Source: Bacillota bacterium | GTDB lineage: Bacteria; Bacillota; Negativicutes; Sporomusales; Sporomusaceae | Reading direction: 5' to 3' | Assembly: GCA_023443285.1 (NCBI GenBank) | Contig: JAEZVB010000068.1 | Location: forward strand, 1-24,142 | DNA: 24,142 nt | The notes under the pieces: generated by a model | What the model was told of the DNA's origin: nothing | The model's database searches: none | What the model saw: the letters and a program-made list of their open reading frames with translations, nothing else | Translations under genes and position numbers: made by a program | Shown here: piece by piece, positions 14,422 to 22,438 of the stretch | Layout: the number at the start of each line of letters is the position of its first letter | Numbering within the stretch: the stretch's first letter is position 1

Positions 14422-15345
14422 TTACTTAATAGCCGGCAATGTTTGCTTGAGAGTAAGCACTGGCGCAAATAAATCGCCTAGTTTGTCAGTACGGTCTAAT
14501 ACCTGAGCGGCTTCAAAACTTAACGAATCTGAATTTTTTTGGTCAAAGACGCCAATAACTTCTTCCCAGGTTACTGGAGTCGAGATGGTGGGGCGTTCCT
14601 TGGCGCGGAGTGAATAAACACAAACTGTTGTTTTATGGCTATCGTTTTGACTCCAATCAATAAAAACTTTACCTGCGCGTAGTGCTTTTTTCATATTGGA
14701 AACAATTAGGTGGGGGTATTTTTCCTGAAAGCGGTTTGCCAGTACTCGGGCAAAGCTTTTAGTAGTATCATAACTTATCGGTGTATTGAGTGGTACATAA
14801 ACCTGGAGACCTTTGGAACCAGAGGTTTTCGGAAAACTTTGCAGGCTGTGCTTGTCAAAATACTCTTTTAGTAATAAGCCTACTCGAGCGCAGTCTATAA
14901 TGTCTGCAGGTAAGCCCGGGTCAAGATCAAAAACTAACAGGGAAGGTTGATCTAATGAAGGAGCAGCCGAAAGTGAGGTGTGAAGTTCCAGTGCTGCCAA
15001 GTTAATTGCCCATACTAAGGTAGGTAAATCTGCCGCATTACAGAAGTTGATAACGCGTTTATTGCTGCCGCTCCACACCGGAATGGTTTTGATCCAATCT
15101 GGATGTGAGGCTGGACATTGTTTCTGGTAGAAAAACTTACCTTGTGCTCCACTCGGATAGCGTTTCATTGTCAGTGGACGGTTGGCAAGATGGGGCAAGA
15201 GTAAAGGAGCAATCCGAATGTAGTAGTCAAGCATATCTCCTTTGGTAAAGCCTGTGGCGGAATAAAAAACTTTAGATAGGTTGCTGATCTTCAGTTTGTG
15301 TCCGGCTATTTCGAGGGTTGTTTTGAGGTTGGTGTCAACGGACAT
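14422..15345 (-). CDS. LigD-type polymerase (primase-polymerase) of non-homologous end joining, stand-alone
   Basis: 307 aa, an archaeo-eukaryotic primase-fold polymerase that fills gaps at broken ends, usually with ribonucleotides. Metal-binding Asp140 and Asp142 are in VFDLDPG, the nucleotide loop KTSGSKGLQVYVP is at 173-185, and the third acidic residue Asp230 is in KVFIDWSQND. RPLTMKRYPSG and FFYQKQCPASHPDW are also typical of LigD PolDom. The start ATG at 15345 has AGAGGAAG about 7 bases upstream and overlaps the end of ku by 11 bases, implying coupled translation; the upstream ATG at 15408 lies inside ku and would add a non-homologous leader. Third gene of lig-ku-pol. There is no ligase or phosphoesterase domain in this protein. 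Confidence 0.93.
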   Translation of the reverse strand: MSVDTNLKTTLEIAGHKLKISNLSKVFYSATGFTKGDMLDYYIRIAPLLLPHLANRPLTMKRYPSGAQGKFFYQKQCPASHPDWIKTIPVWSGSNKRVINFCNAADLPTLVWAINLAALELHTSLSAAPSLDQPSLLVFDLDPGLPADIIDCARVGLLLKEYFDKHSLQSFPKTSGSKGLQVYVPLNTPISYDTTKSFARVLANRFQEKYPHLIVSNMKKALRAGKVFIDWSQNDSHKTTVCVYSLRAKERPTISTPVTWEEVIGVFDQKNSDSLSFEAAQVLDRTDKLGDLFAPVLTLKQTLPAIK

Positions 15346-16195
15346 TGCTTTTCTTCCTCTTGGTTGTTGCTGATTTTTCAGCAAGATTGTGTTCCTTGCC
15401 TTTACCACTGCTGGTTTTATTTTTCATCGCAGTGATACTGGCTTCGAGCGCGGCCATTAAGTCGATCACTTTGCCGCCTTGCTTAACCTCAGGCTGGCTT
15501 AGGACTGTTTGTCCTTCGGCTTTTTTCTCTAACATGGCCATAACTTGCTGGTAATACTGGTCGTGGTATTTACCGGGATCAAACTTAGTAGCAAGCGATT
15601 CAATTAGCTGTTCTGCCATCGCTAGTTCTTTTTTGTTGGGTTCTACTACATCTGTTGGCAATTCTCCTAAGTCATTTATGGGAATGACTTCATCGGCAAA
15701 GTGCATGGTTGAAAGTGCGAGCGCTTTTCCTGTTGGCCGAATAGCAGTAAGATACTCTTTATTGCGCATAACAACGCGGGCGATAGCAATTTTGCCGGTA
15801 TTTTGCATGGCGGCCAGCAATAAGAAGTAAGCTTTGCCGGCTCCTTTGTCCGGAGTGAGATAATAGCAGCTATCATAGTAGAGAGGGTCTATCTGTTCCA
15901 CTTTAACAAAGTCTTCAATCGCAATAGTCCGGGCATTTTGGGGCTGAATAGCTTCAAGCTCATCGCTGGTGACTACAACATACTGTTCGGGAAGGATTTC
16001 ATAGCCTTTAACAATATTTTCAGCAGGTACTTCTGCGCCATCAGCAGGACATATTTTCTTTAGACGGATGCGGCAACCATCTGTCTTGCGCAGTTGATTA
16101 AAGTGGATGGCTTTTTTCTTCACGGCATTATATAGTTTGACCGGAATATTGACAAGTCCAAAACTAATTGAACCGCTCCACATAGGACGAGGCAT
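15335..16195 (-). CDS. ku: Ku, DNA end-binding protein of non-homologous end joining
   Basis: Homodimeric ring that slides onto double-strand ends and recruits the ligase and polymerase. 286 aa from the ATG at 16195, giving the standard N-terminus MPRPMWSGSISFGLVNIPVKLY. GGAGG (16204-16208) is 8 bases before this ATG but only 2 before the ATG at 16201, and the longer upstream frame to 16375 lies inside the ligase gene. The Ku core is complete (CPADGAEVPAENIVKGYE, YYLTPDKGAGKAYFLL, VMRNKEYLTAIRP). The last ~40 residues are lysine-rich (KNKTSSGKGKEHN..., TTKRKKSNVR), the extended basic tail that tunes DNA sliding and LigD contact in bacterial Ku. It starts 16 bases after the ligase stop and overlaps the polymerase gene. 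Confidence 0.96.
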   Translation of the reverse strand: MPRPMWSGSISFGLVNIPVKLYNAVKKKAIHFNQLRKTDGCRIRLKKICPADGAEVPAENIVKGYEILPEQYVVVTSDELEAIQPQNARTIAIEDFVKVEQIDPLYYDSCYYLTPDKGAGKAYFLLLAAMQNTGKIAIARVVMRNKEYLTAIRPTGKALALSTMHFADEVIPINDLGELPTDVVEPNKKELAMAEQLIESLATKFDPGKYHDQYYQQVMAMLEKKAEGQTVLSQPEVKQGGKVIDLMAALEASITAMKNKTSSGKGKEHNLAEKSATTKRKKSNVR

Positions 16196-16211
16196 GAGCA
16201 TTACCTCCATT

Positions 16212-17198
16212 TTATAATTCTTCCCGGATAACCTGCTGCGGGTCTTTGTCGTCGCGTAATCCTTTAAAAGCTGGGTGGCGGAGCGTGTTGTTAGGTGTCC
16301 ATTCTGTAAATTCGAATTCACCAACCAACATTGGTTCGACAAAGTGAGCGTTCTTGATATTGGGTTTATCAGCAAAGGGAGAAGTATTTCGGCTCAGGGA
16401 CGCTAATAATCGGGCAAGCGTTGTGAGCATGTCTTGAGTAAACCCAGTACCGACTTTGCCCGCATATAACAAACGTTGTGGTGTATTACTTTTCGTTGCT
16501 GCCTGCAGCGTGTGATCATAATAACCGAGCAGGAGTGCGCCGATTTGATTTTGACGAGTACCTTGTCCTGGTACCCAGCCACCAATGATTAATTCTTGGC
16601 GGTGTTGATTTTTAATTTTCAACCAGGCTCCGCTGCGTTTTCCCGGTTGGTAAGGGCTATTTAGCCGTTTTGCGATAATACCTTCTAAACCAAGCTGACG
16701 ACTAGCAGCTAGAAGGGATTGTCCGTCTCCTGTTCGGAAGGCTGGAGTTTGCCAGTGTGGTCCATTAAGGCCAAGGTTTTCTAGTAGGGTTCGTCGTTCA
16801 CGATAGGATTTTTCTAGGAGTAAGGAATTGTTGAGCGACAAGAGGTCAAAGATCATATAGCTTGCTGGTATTGCGTGCAGCCTCTGAGTAGCCATAGCTC
16901 CTTTTAGCCCCATTCGGTGTTGCAACATCGAAAACGAAGGGAGTCCGGCAGTATCGAGAGCAACAATTTCACCATCGAGAATGAGTTCAGTATGCTTTTT
17001 TCCTAACGTTGCCGCTAGTGCCGCAAGCTCAGGATATTGCAAGGTAATATCTTTAAGGTTGCGGCTCAGCAGTCTAAAGGTTCCTTTATCATAATAAAAG
17101 AGAACCCTGATACCATCCCATTTAATTTCAAAGCTATATTCACTTTGGTCATCAGGTATTGAACCGGCTTTGGCCAACATTGGTTTGATGATTGTCAT
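16212..17198 (-). CDS. ATP-dependent DNA ligase, LigD ligase domain as a separate protein
   Basis: 328 aa, seals nicks in double-strand break repair using ATP. The adenylated lysine is Lys26 in EIKWDGIR (motif I). Other motifs: ILDGEIVALD (73-82), SYMIFDLLSLN (motif III), LEGIIAKR (171-178, motif IV) and AWLKIK (191-196, motif V). The OB-fold follows from about residue 200 (ELIIGGWVPGQG, LLYAGKVGTGF), ending in FVEPMLVGEFEFTEWTPNNTLRHPAFKGLRDDK, as in LigD ligases. ATG at 17198 with GAGG a few bases upstream. First gene of lig-ku-pol. In many bacteria ligase and polymerase are fused in one LigD; here they are split and no phosphoesterase domain is encoded nearby. Confidence 0.94.
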   Translation of the reverse strand: MTIIKPMLAKAGSIPDDQSEYSFEIKWDGIRVLFYYDKGTFRLLSRNLKDITLQYPELAALAATLGKKHTELILDGEIVALDTAGLPSFSMLQHRMGLKGAMATQRLHAIPASYMIFDLLSLNNSLLLEKSYRERRTLLENLGLNGPHWQTPAFRTGDGQSLLAASRQLGLEGIIAKRLNSPYQPGKRSGAWLKIKNQHRQELIIGGWVPGQGTRQNQIGALLLGYYDHTLQAATKSNTPQRLLYAGKVGTGFTQDMLTTLARLLASLSRNTSPFADKPNIKNAHFVEPMLVGEFEFTEWTPNNTLRHPAFKGLRDDKDPQQVIREEL

Positions 17199-17257
17199 GT
17201 TTGCCTCATTAAACGAATTGTTAGTAGTAGTTTTCGCAGGGGTGGTAAATATATTAC

Positions 17258-17338
17258 ATAAATCGCATATAGAATAAGGCGATCAAAACATTCGAACGAC
17301 TTGGCTTGTGCCAAGTCGTTCGGGGTAAATCGCTTATA
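17258..17338. repeat. perfect 13-bp hairpin nested in near-repeats, intergenic
   Basis: CGAACGACTTGGC (17293-17305) pairs perfectly with 17310-17322 around a TTGT loop. It is flanked by an imperfect outer inverted repeat (about 17274-17284, AAGGCGAT, with ATCGCTTAT near 17330-17338). The flanks also form a near-direct repeat, TAAATCGC followed by an AT-rich tail (near 17258 and again near 17326). No T run follows on either strand, so it is not a standard terminator. It lies upstream of the ligase gene, where that operon's promoter must also be. It could be a small mobile or REP-like element, a regulatory RNA or an operator. Confidence 0.5.
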
Positions 17339-17355
17339 TTAGGGAATGTTATCAA

Positions 17356-17385
17356 TAAAAAACAGGCCAGAAAAAACTGGCCTGT
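17356..17385 (-). terminator. intrinsic terminator of the zinc-ribbon gene
   Basis: A 9-bp perfect stem (ACAGGCCAG, 17362-17370, with 17377-17385) and an A6 loop (T6 in the RNA sense), followed on the minus strand by TTTTTATTG. It lies 14 bases past the stop at 17399. Confidence 0.9.
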
Positions 17386-17398
17386 CAAATAAACTTAA

Positions 17399-17695
17399 CT
17401 ATCTGTTGGCTTGGAAGCAATCGCGGCAATATACAGGTTTGCCAGCAGTAGGACGGAAAGGAACTTGGGTTGCGACGCCGCAGGCGCTGCAGGTAGCATC
17501 AAACATTTCACGTTGAGGGCGAGTAGTGCCACCCATGCGGCCACCATTTTGGCGTTTTCTGGCTGCGCGGCAATCAGGACAACGGGAAGGATCATTTTGG
17601 AATCCTTTCTCAGCATAAAACGCTTGTTCAGACGCGGTAAAAGTAAAAGTTACACCGCATTCTTTGCAGGTAAGTTCTTTGTCTTGAAATTCCAT
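17399..17695 (-). CDS. double zinc-ribbon protein with four CxxC motifs, 98 aa
   Basis: The ATG at 17695 follows GGAGG by 8 bases. The N-terminal half is a zf-trcl-type zinc ribbon (LTCKECGVTFTFTASEQAFYAEKGF, then RCPDCRAARK); the C-terminal half is a second ribbon (TCSACGVATQVPFRPTAGKPVYCRDCFQ). Together they give four CxxC pairs and probably two bound zinc ions. The halves are joined by a basic, glycine-rich linker (RKRQNGGRMGGTTRPQRE) suited to RNA binding. Such proteins are common in anaerobic Firmicutes and often annotated only as zinc-ribbon or CxxC proteins. RNA or ribosome association is inferred from the linker, not known. It has its own near-consensus promoter, a ~97-base leader with possible ribosome-site masking, and a terminator, so it is a single-gene unit likely made in quantity. 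Confidence 0.85.
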   Translation of the reverse strand: MEFQDKELTCKECGVTFTFTASEQAFYAEKGFQNDPSRCPDCRAARKRQNGGRMGGTTRPQREMFDATCSACGVATQVPFRPTAGKPVYCRDCFQANR

Positions 17696-17698
17696 CTA

Positions 17699-17748
17699 AC
17701 CAACCTCCATAATATGTGTTTGACGCACACAATTGCTGGTCGGTTGGT
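17699..17748 (-). promoter_or_regulatory. leader hairpin that could mask the ribosome site of the zinc-ribbon gene
   Basis: In the minus-strand RNA, ACCAACC (17742-17748) is complementary to GGTTGGT (17699-17705). The latter includes the last two G bases of the GGAGG ribosome site (17704-17708) and runs to 3 bases before the ATG. A second stem, TGTGT/ACACA (17715-17719 with 17727-17731), fits inside. Folding would hide part of the ribosome site, as in thermosensor or cold-shock-type leaders. Confidence 0.4.
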
Positions 17749-17798
17749 CAAGAAAGAACTGCTAGCAATCGAGAGCAATTATATTGTGTCATATACCA

Positions 17799-17827
17799 AA
17801 TATAACCTGCACATATACAATTGTCAA
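17799..17827 (-). promoter_or_regulatory. sigma-A promoter of the zinc-ribbon gene
   Basis: Minus strand: -35 TTGACA (17822-17827), 17-base spacer, -10 TATATT (17799-17804). The -35 overlaps the last codons of pepF. The start is expected near 17792. Confidence 0.85.
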
Positions 17828-19632
17828 GACTTGGATATTAATATTTCCAGCTCATCAAGCATGCTTGAAAACTTAGTAAGAGTGAGCTCAATCGGCTGGG
17901 GAGTTGACATATCGACACCGGCTTTTTTTAGTATTTCGATAGGGTAATCTGAGCCGCCGCTTTTTAAAAAGTCGATATAGCGTTGTTGGGCGCTAACGTC
18001 TTCATGGAGCATTTTTTCCGCCAGGGTAGTAGCGGCTGCATAACCGGTAACATATTGGTACACGTAAAAATTCCAGTAGAAATGTGGGATTCTGGCCCAT
18101 TCAACATTTATTTCAGGATCAACCACCATATCCGGCCCATAATATTTGGCATTAAGTGAATGCCAAATTTCATCAAGTAAGTCGGCTGTGAGAGTTTCAC
18201 CTTGCTCGGCTTTGTCATAGATATGCTTTTCAAACTCGGCAAACATGGTTTGGCGATAGACGGTGGCTCGCACCATTTCGAGGTACTGGTTAATTAAGTA
18301 CAATTTCTTTTGTTTGTCTGTTGTTGTTTTTAAAAGAAAATCGTTTAGCAGAATTTCGTTGGTAGTGGAAGCTACTTCAGCGGTAAAGATGGTATATTGA
18401 GCAGTGGCATAGGGTTGCGTGGCTTGACTGTAATAACTATGGATAGCGTGACCCATCTCATGTGCCAGCGTGCTGACATCTTCTAGTCGTTCATTATAAT
18501 TTAGCAGTACAAACGGATGAACACCATATACACCCCAACTGTAGGCGCCTGTTTGTTTTCCTTTGTTTTCATAGACATCAATCCAGCCTGAACGTAGACC
18601 TTTATTTAAAAGTGTCGAGTATTCGTCGCCAAGTGGTGCCAGACTACTCTGGACTAATTGTAGGCTTTCCTGGTAGGGTATGTTGAATTTTACAGCTTGC
18701 GCCAACGGGGTATATAAGTCATACATATGGATATTATCCAGTTTCAGAGCCTTTTTCTTAAGGGAAATATAGCGGTGCAGTGGTCCGAGATTGTTATTGA
18801 CAGTGGTGAGCAGGTTGTCATAGACGTTTACCGGGATATTGCCATCAGATAAAGCCGATTCTAGCGTGGAAGCGTATTTGCGGGTGCGGGAATAAAAGAT
18901 GTTCTTCTTTACGTTGCCTGTCAGTGTGGCGGCAAAGCTGTTACGTAAAGCATTGTAGGAACCGAATAAGCCAGTGAAAGCAGCTTGGCGTACTGTGCGG
19001 TCGGCCGACATAATCAAGGAACGGTAACGCCCTTCACTTAGTGTGATGATTTTTCCGTCTTCGCCGGTGATATCAGGAAATGTCATATCGGCATGAGCCA
19101 GCATATTAAAAATGTTTTCTGCTGCCTGGGTAGCTTCGACTGACCTGGATAATATCTCCTCTTCATTTGGTGAAAGAATATGCTGCTTCTGACGAGTGAG
19201 GTTGTCAAAGTAAAAGCAGTAGTCAATGAGAACTTGTTCCTGACGGAAAGCATGTAACACGTTATCAGGCATAGCAAGAATTTCGGGTTCGATAAAAGCG
19301 GTGGCTGCACCCATTTCGGCAAGCAACCCTTCAGTTTTGCCGACAAGAGCCTGGTATTTGGCATTGGCTGTATTCTCATCCCGGTGCAGACGGGCGTACG
19401 CAAATAATTTGCCGGCCACAATACTAATCTCGTCCCGAAGCGTTAGACACGCTGCCAAGCGTGAGGCTGACTGGGACAATGTTTCTTTGTATTCAGCTAT
19501 TTTAGGCAAGTCTTTTTTAGTTTTGTCAAAGTCAGCTTGCCACAACTCTTCACTATCATAAATATCTTCTACTTGCCATTTGTACTCGGATTGTATTTGA
19601 TCGCGGGAGGGCAATGCTGTAGATTGCGACAT
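17824..19632 (-). CDS. pepF: oligoendopeptidase F, M3 family zinc metallopeptidase
   Basis: 602 aa, the usual PepF length. The cytosolic enzyme cleaves short peptides (about 7-17 residues) during peptide turnover. The zinc site is HEMGH at 391-395 (in VSTLAHEMGHAIHSYYS), with the downstream glutamate in FTAEVASTTNE. The N-terminus SEYKWQVEDIYDSEELWQADF and the helical N-domain (SRSVEATQAAENIFNMLAHADMTFP) are typical. ATG at 19632, AAGGAAG about 8 bases upstream. It ends without a visible hairpin, running into the promoter of the zinc-ribbon gene. The amidase gene lies 92 bases upstream on the same strand; no good promoter was found between them, so co-transcription is possible. Confidence 0.96.
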   Translation of the reverse strand: MSQSTALPSRDQIQSEYKWQVEDIYDSEELWQADFDKTKKDLPKIAEYKETLSQSASRLAACLTLRDEISIVAGKLFAYARLHRDENTANAKYQALVGKTEGLLAEMGAATAFIEPEILAMPDNVLHAFRQEQVLIDYCFYFDNLTRQKQHILSPNEEEILSRSVEATQAAENIFNMLAHADMTFPDITGEDGKIITLSEGRYRSLIMSADRTVRQAAFTGLFGSYNALRNSFAATLTGNVKKNIFYSRTRKYASTLESALSDGNIPVNVYDNLLTTVNNNLGPLHRYISLKKKALKLDNIHMYDLYTPLAQAVKFNIPYQESLQLVQSSLAPLGDEYSTLLNKGLRSGWIDVYENKGKQTGAYSWGVYGVHPFVLLNYNERLEDVSTLAHEMGHAIHSYYSQATQPYATAQYTIFTAEVASTTNEILLNDFLLKTTTDKQKKLYLINQYLEMVRATVYRQTMFAEFEKHIYDKAEQGETLTADLLDEIWHSLNAKYYGPDMVVDPEINVEWARIPHFYWNFYVYQYVTGYAAATTLAEKMLHEDVSAQQRYIDFLKSGGSDYPIEILKKAGVDMSTPQPIELTLTKFSSMLDELEILISKS

Positions 19633-19724
19633 AGAAACACTTCCTTTTTAAGAAATATATATAGTATATATTAGCATAGGATGATGATATTTCCTGGTAT
19701 AGCATGCCCGAAATAAAATATTTC

Positions 19725-20501
19725 TTATACTTTGAAGTATTTTAATACACCATTACAAATGCTTTCGGCTGCATTATCGCGGCCATCCACACTGGATAAA
19801 AGCATTTCTTCTACTATATTAGAAATAAAGGCGACTTCAATCAAGATGGATGGCATGTTGGTATAACGTAACACGTAAAAGCTGGCAAAGCGGCAGCCGC
19901 GATTTTTTGTTCCTAGTTTTTCCACAAGGTTTTGTTGAATGAGACCGGCAAGTTTTATAGATTCCTTGCCGCCATAATGGAAGGTTGTAGTGCCTGCGGC
20001 TGTATTACTGGTAAAGGCATCATTATGGATACTTATAAACAAATCGGCATCAGCGTGGTTGGCGACTTCGACTCGTGCACAAAGCTCTTCCAGGTCAGTT
20101 GCACAAGCAACTTCGGTGTCAGAATCGCGGGTTATAACAACAGTAGCGCCGTTTTTTTCAAGTTTTTCTTTAAGTAACAAGGCAATGGCTAATGTATTAT
20201 CTTTTTCCATGGTGCCGGTTGGACCGACCGCTCCCGGGTCACTTCCGCCATGCCCTGGATCCAGGCAAATGACTTTGCCGGCAAGACGGGCATTGTCATC
20301 CTCAGTCCTATCATCAACATAATTGTCGCTTGGCAATGGCGGCGTAGAGGAATCTTTAGAGTTTATTAGGACTAATTCCCGTTGGGCGTCATAGCGGATT
20401 CCGAACTTTAATGCTTTGGCCATATTGCCAAGTGTTATTAATAAATCACGATTAACGCGGGTATTTCCAGGCAGATAATGTCCATCGATCATAATCCGCA
20501 T
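19725..20501 (-). CDS. N-acetylmuramoyl-L-alanine amidase (Amidase_3) without signal peptide
   Basis: 258 aa from the ATG at 20501, preceded by GGTG at 6 bases. In-frame starts at 20510 (GTG) and 20513 (ATG) sit too close to AAGG; the open frame extends to 20621 but has no ribosome site there. None of these starts gives a signal peptide. The N-terminal ~50 residues (IMIDGHYLPGNTRVNRDLLITLGNMAKALKFGIRYD...) look like the copper-amine-oxidase-type N-terminal domain often fused to wall hydrolases. After an acidic linker, the zinc amidase has LDPGHGGSDPGAVG (first His), the Glu in MEKDNTLAIA, FISIHNDAF (second His) and the catalytic Glu in SILIEVAFISN. It should cut the MurNAc-L-Ala bond. How a leaderless enzyme reaches the wall is unclear. 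Confidence 0.9.
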   Translation of the reverse strand: MRIMIDGHYLPGNTRVNRDLLITLGNMAKALKFGIRYDAQRELVLINSKDSSTPPLPSDNYVDDRTEDDNARLAGKVICLDPGHGGSDPGAVGPTGTMEKDNTLAIALLLKEKLEKNGATVVITRDSDTEVACATDLEELCARVEVANHADADLFISIHNDAFTSNTAAGTTTFHYGGKESIKLAGLIQQNLVEKLGTKNRGCRFASFYVLRYTNMPSILIEVAFISNIVEEMLLSSVDGRDNAAESICNGVLKYFKV

Positions 20502-20614
20502 TGTTTTCACCATCCTTACGTAGTATAGGCAGGTTCTAAGGTAGTGTTTACCTTGTTTTATTTTATGCAGAGTAAGTTTTATTGGTGAATGACTTTTGGG
20601 ACAAATACAATGAT

Positions 20615-20643
20615 TTGACAAGATAGCTCGAAACTACTATACT
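20615..20643 (+). promoter_or_regulatory. sigma-A promoter of the radical-SAM gene pair
   Basis: -35 TTGACA (20615-20620), 17-base spacer, -10 TATACT (20638-20643), near consensus. The start is expected near 20650, giving a leader of about 25 bases. Confidence 0.85.
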
Positions 20644-20674
20644 TGCAGGGAGATTATGGATAGGGAGAATGATT

Positions 20675-22438
20675 GTGAAAGTAGTACTGTCAACATTGAA
20701 CGCAAAATACATTCATTCATCATTGGCGCTACGCGATTTAGCAGCTTTTTGTCAGGCACCGGGACGCAATATAACTATTCGCGAATATACCGTGAACAAT
20801 AGTCTGCTTGAGATATTAAGTGACCTATTTTCTTTTCATGCAAATGTAATTGGTTTAGCCTGTTATATTTGGAATATAGAAGCAAGTCTGCAATTAGCTG
20901 GACTTATCAAAAAAATTCAGCCGGGGATCATTGTTGTCCTCGGCGGTCCGGAAGTATCGTATCAACCTGAAGACATATTGAAAAAGCATGCGGCTGTTGA
21001 CTATATTGTGCTAGGGGAAGGCGAGCAAACTCTGGAAGCTTTGCTGACAATGCTAGGAAACAGTCATACAGAGAAAAATATTCCTGGATTAGCCTATCGA
21101 AGTCAGAAGGCTATTGTTGCCAGTCAGCCGCAGCAAGTTGCCAGACTAGATGATATTCCATTTCCTTATACAGATGACGATATGGATTTTCTAAAAGATA
21201 AAATACTGTATTACGAAAGTTCGCGCGGTTGCCCTTTTGCTTGCCAATATTGTTTGTCAAGCGCCACTTCGGGTGTGCGGTTTGTAAGTCTGGAAAGAGT
21301 GCTGAGTGATCTACGGTTTTTCATTGCACATAATGTGAAACAGGTTAAATTTGTAGATCGCACGTTCAATGCCCGCAAGGAACACTACTTTCCTATACTA
21401 AAGTTTTTGGCTGAGCAAACGTGTCGGACGAATTTCCACTTTGAAATTGCTGCTGATATACTGGATCAGGAAGTAGTAGAATTTTTACGGCAGGTTCCAC
21501 CAGGCAGGTTTCAATTTGAGATAGGTATTCAATCAACAAACGAACAAACGCTAACTGCTATAAAAAGGCACAATAACTGGCCGAAAATAGTGAAATATAT
21601 TAGTCAAATCCAGGATTATGGTAATATTCATATGCATTTGGATTTGATTATTGGTTTGCCCTATGAAAATATTAATGTATTTGCCAAGTCATTTAATGAG
21701 GTGTATCACCTTCAGCCTGATATGCTGCAGATTGGTTTCCTAAAACTGCTCAAAGGGTCAGGTATTAGGAAAAAAGCCGCAAGTCATGGGTATATAGCTA
21801 TGGATAATGCACCTTATGAAGTATTGGCCAACAGCTATATGGACTATGCCACAATGAGACACCTTAAGATTCTGGAAGAAGTTTTTGAACAGATATATAA
21901 TAGTGGGCGATTCAAGTATAGCTTGCCCTGGCTTATTGCGTTAGGCAGCGGTGGCGCATTTGCTTTTTACAGCCAATTGACCGATTATTGGGAGCAGCAT
22001 AGATATCAGCTTGTTGCCCATAGCACCAAAAGTTTGTACAAATATATGGCTGATTTTTGTGCAGATTTTTATCCAGATGCCGTGCATAACTATCATGAAC
22101 TTTTGAAGTTTGATGCACTTATGAGCGAGTATGGAGTGGTTCGCCCTGAATTTTTACCATGGAATCAGGTTAATCAGGCCGTAAATGACAAATGGGCCGA
22201 TTATAAGACTGCTTTTTGGCGGGATAGTGACCGGGTACGCCGGTATTTGCCTAATTTTATATTTACTACCTGGCGGGATATCAAGAAGACTTACCATATA
22301 GAAGTGTTTAGTGTAGATATTCCGACATATCTGAAAGGTAATGAAGGTTTAGATAAACGTGAACTAGCCGTTCTTTTTTCTTATGAGAATACAAAACCGT
22401 CATATCAGGTGATTAATTATGATGACTTCTGGAACTAG
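20675..22438 (+). CDS. B12-binding-domain radical SAM protein (DUF4080 type)
   Basis: 587 aa from a GTG at 20675, which has AGGGAG 8 bases upstream. The ATG at 20669 is only 2 bases from that site, though it would add just two residues. Numbering here is from the GTG. The N-terminal ~125 residues are a cobalamin-binding Rossmann-like domain (KVVLSTLNAKYIHSSLALRDL, VVLGGPEVS at 88-96, VLGEGEQTLEALL). The radical-SAM iron-sulfur motif is Cys186, Cys190, Cys193 in RGCPFACQYCLSS, followed by KFVDRTFN and FEIGIQSTN. The C-terminal ~200 residues match DUF4080 (DYATMRHLKILEEVFEQIYNSGRF...). The family is widespread in anaerobes. Substrate unknown, though the MiaB-like layout has led to suggestions of RNA or methyl-transfer chemistry. 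It overlaps the next gene by 20 bases. Confidence 0.9.
   Translation: MKVVLSTLNAKYIHSSLALRDLAAFCQAPGRNITIREYTVNNSLLEILSDLFSFHANVIGLACYIWNIEASLQLAGLIKKIQPGIIVVLGGPEVSYQPEDILKKHAAVDYIVLGEGEQTLEALLTMLGNSHTEKNIPGLAYRSQKAIVASQPQQVARLDDIPFPYTDDDMDFLKDKILYYESSRGCPFACQYCLSSATSGVRFVSLERVLSDLRFFIAHNVKQVKFVDRTFNARKEHYFPILKFLAEQTCRTNFHFEIAADILDQEVVEFLRQVPPGRFQFEIGIQSTNEQTLTAIKRHNNWPKIVKYISQIQDYGNIHMHLDLIIGLPYENINVFAKSFNEVYHLQPDMLQIGFLKLLKGSGIRKKAASHGYIAMDNAPYEVLANSYMDYATMRHLKILEEVFEQIYNSGRFKYSLPWLIALGSGGAFAFYSQLTDYWEQHRYQLVAHSTKSLYKYMADFCADFYPDAVHNYHELLKFDALMSEYGVVRPEFLPWNQVNQAVNDKWADYKTAFWRDSDRVRRYLPNFIFTTWRDIKKTYHIEVFSVDIPTYLKGNEGLDKRELAVLFSYENTKPSYQVINYDDFWN

Noticed and set aside
15346..15408. Upstream start of the polymerase gene at 15408
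   Set aside because: It would extend the protein into ku with non-homologous residues and lacks a ribosome site; the ATG at 15345 has one.
15345..15554. Plus-strand frame antisense to ku
   Set aside because: Hydrophobic composition is the mirror of the lysine-rich Ku tail; no ribosome site.
16196..16375. Upstream start of ku at 16375
   Set aside because: The extra 60 residues lie inside the ligase gene and are not Ku-like; MPRPMWSGSISFG is the family N-terminus.
17411..17947. 178-aa plus-strand frame across the zinc-ribbon gene and its leader
   Set aside because: Antisense to a well-supported gene with promoter, ribosome site and terminator; no ribosome site of its own.
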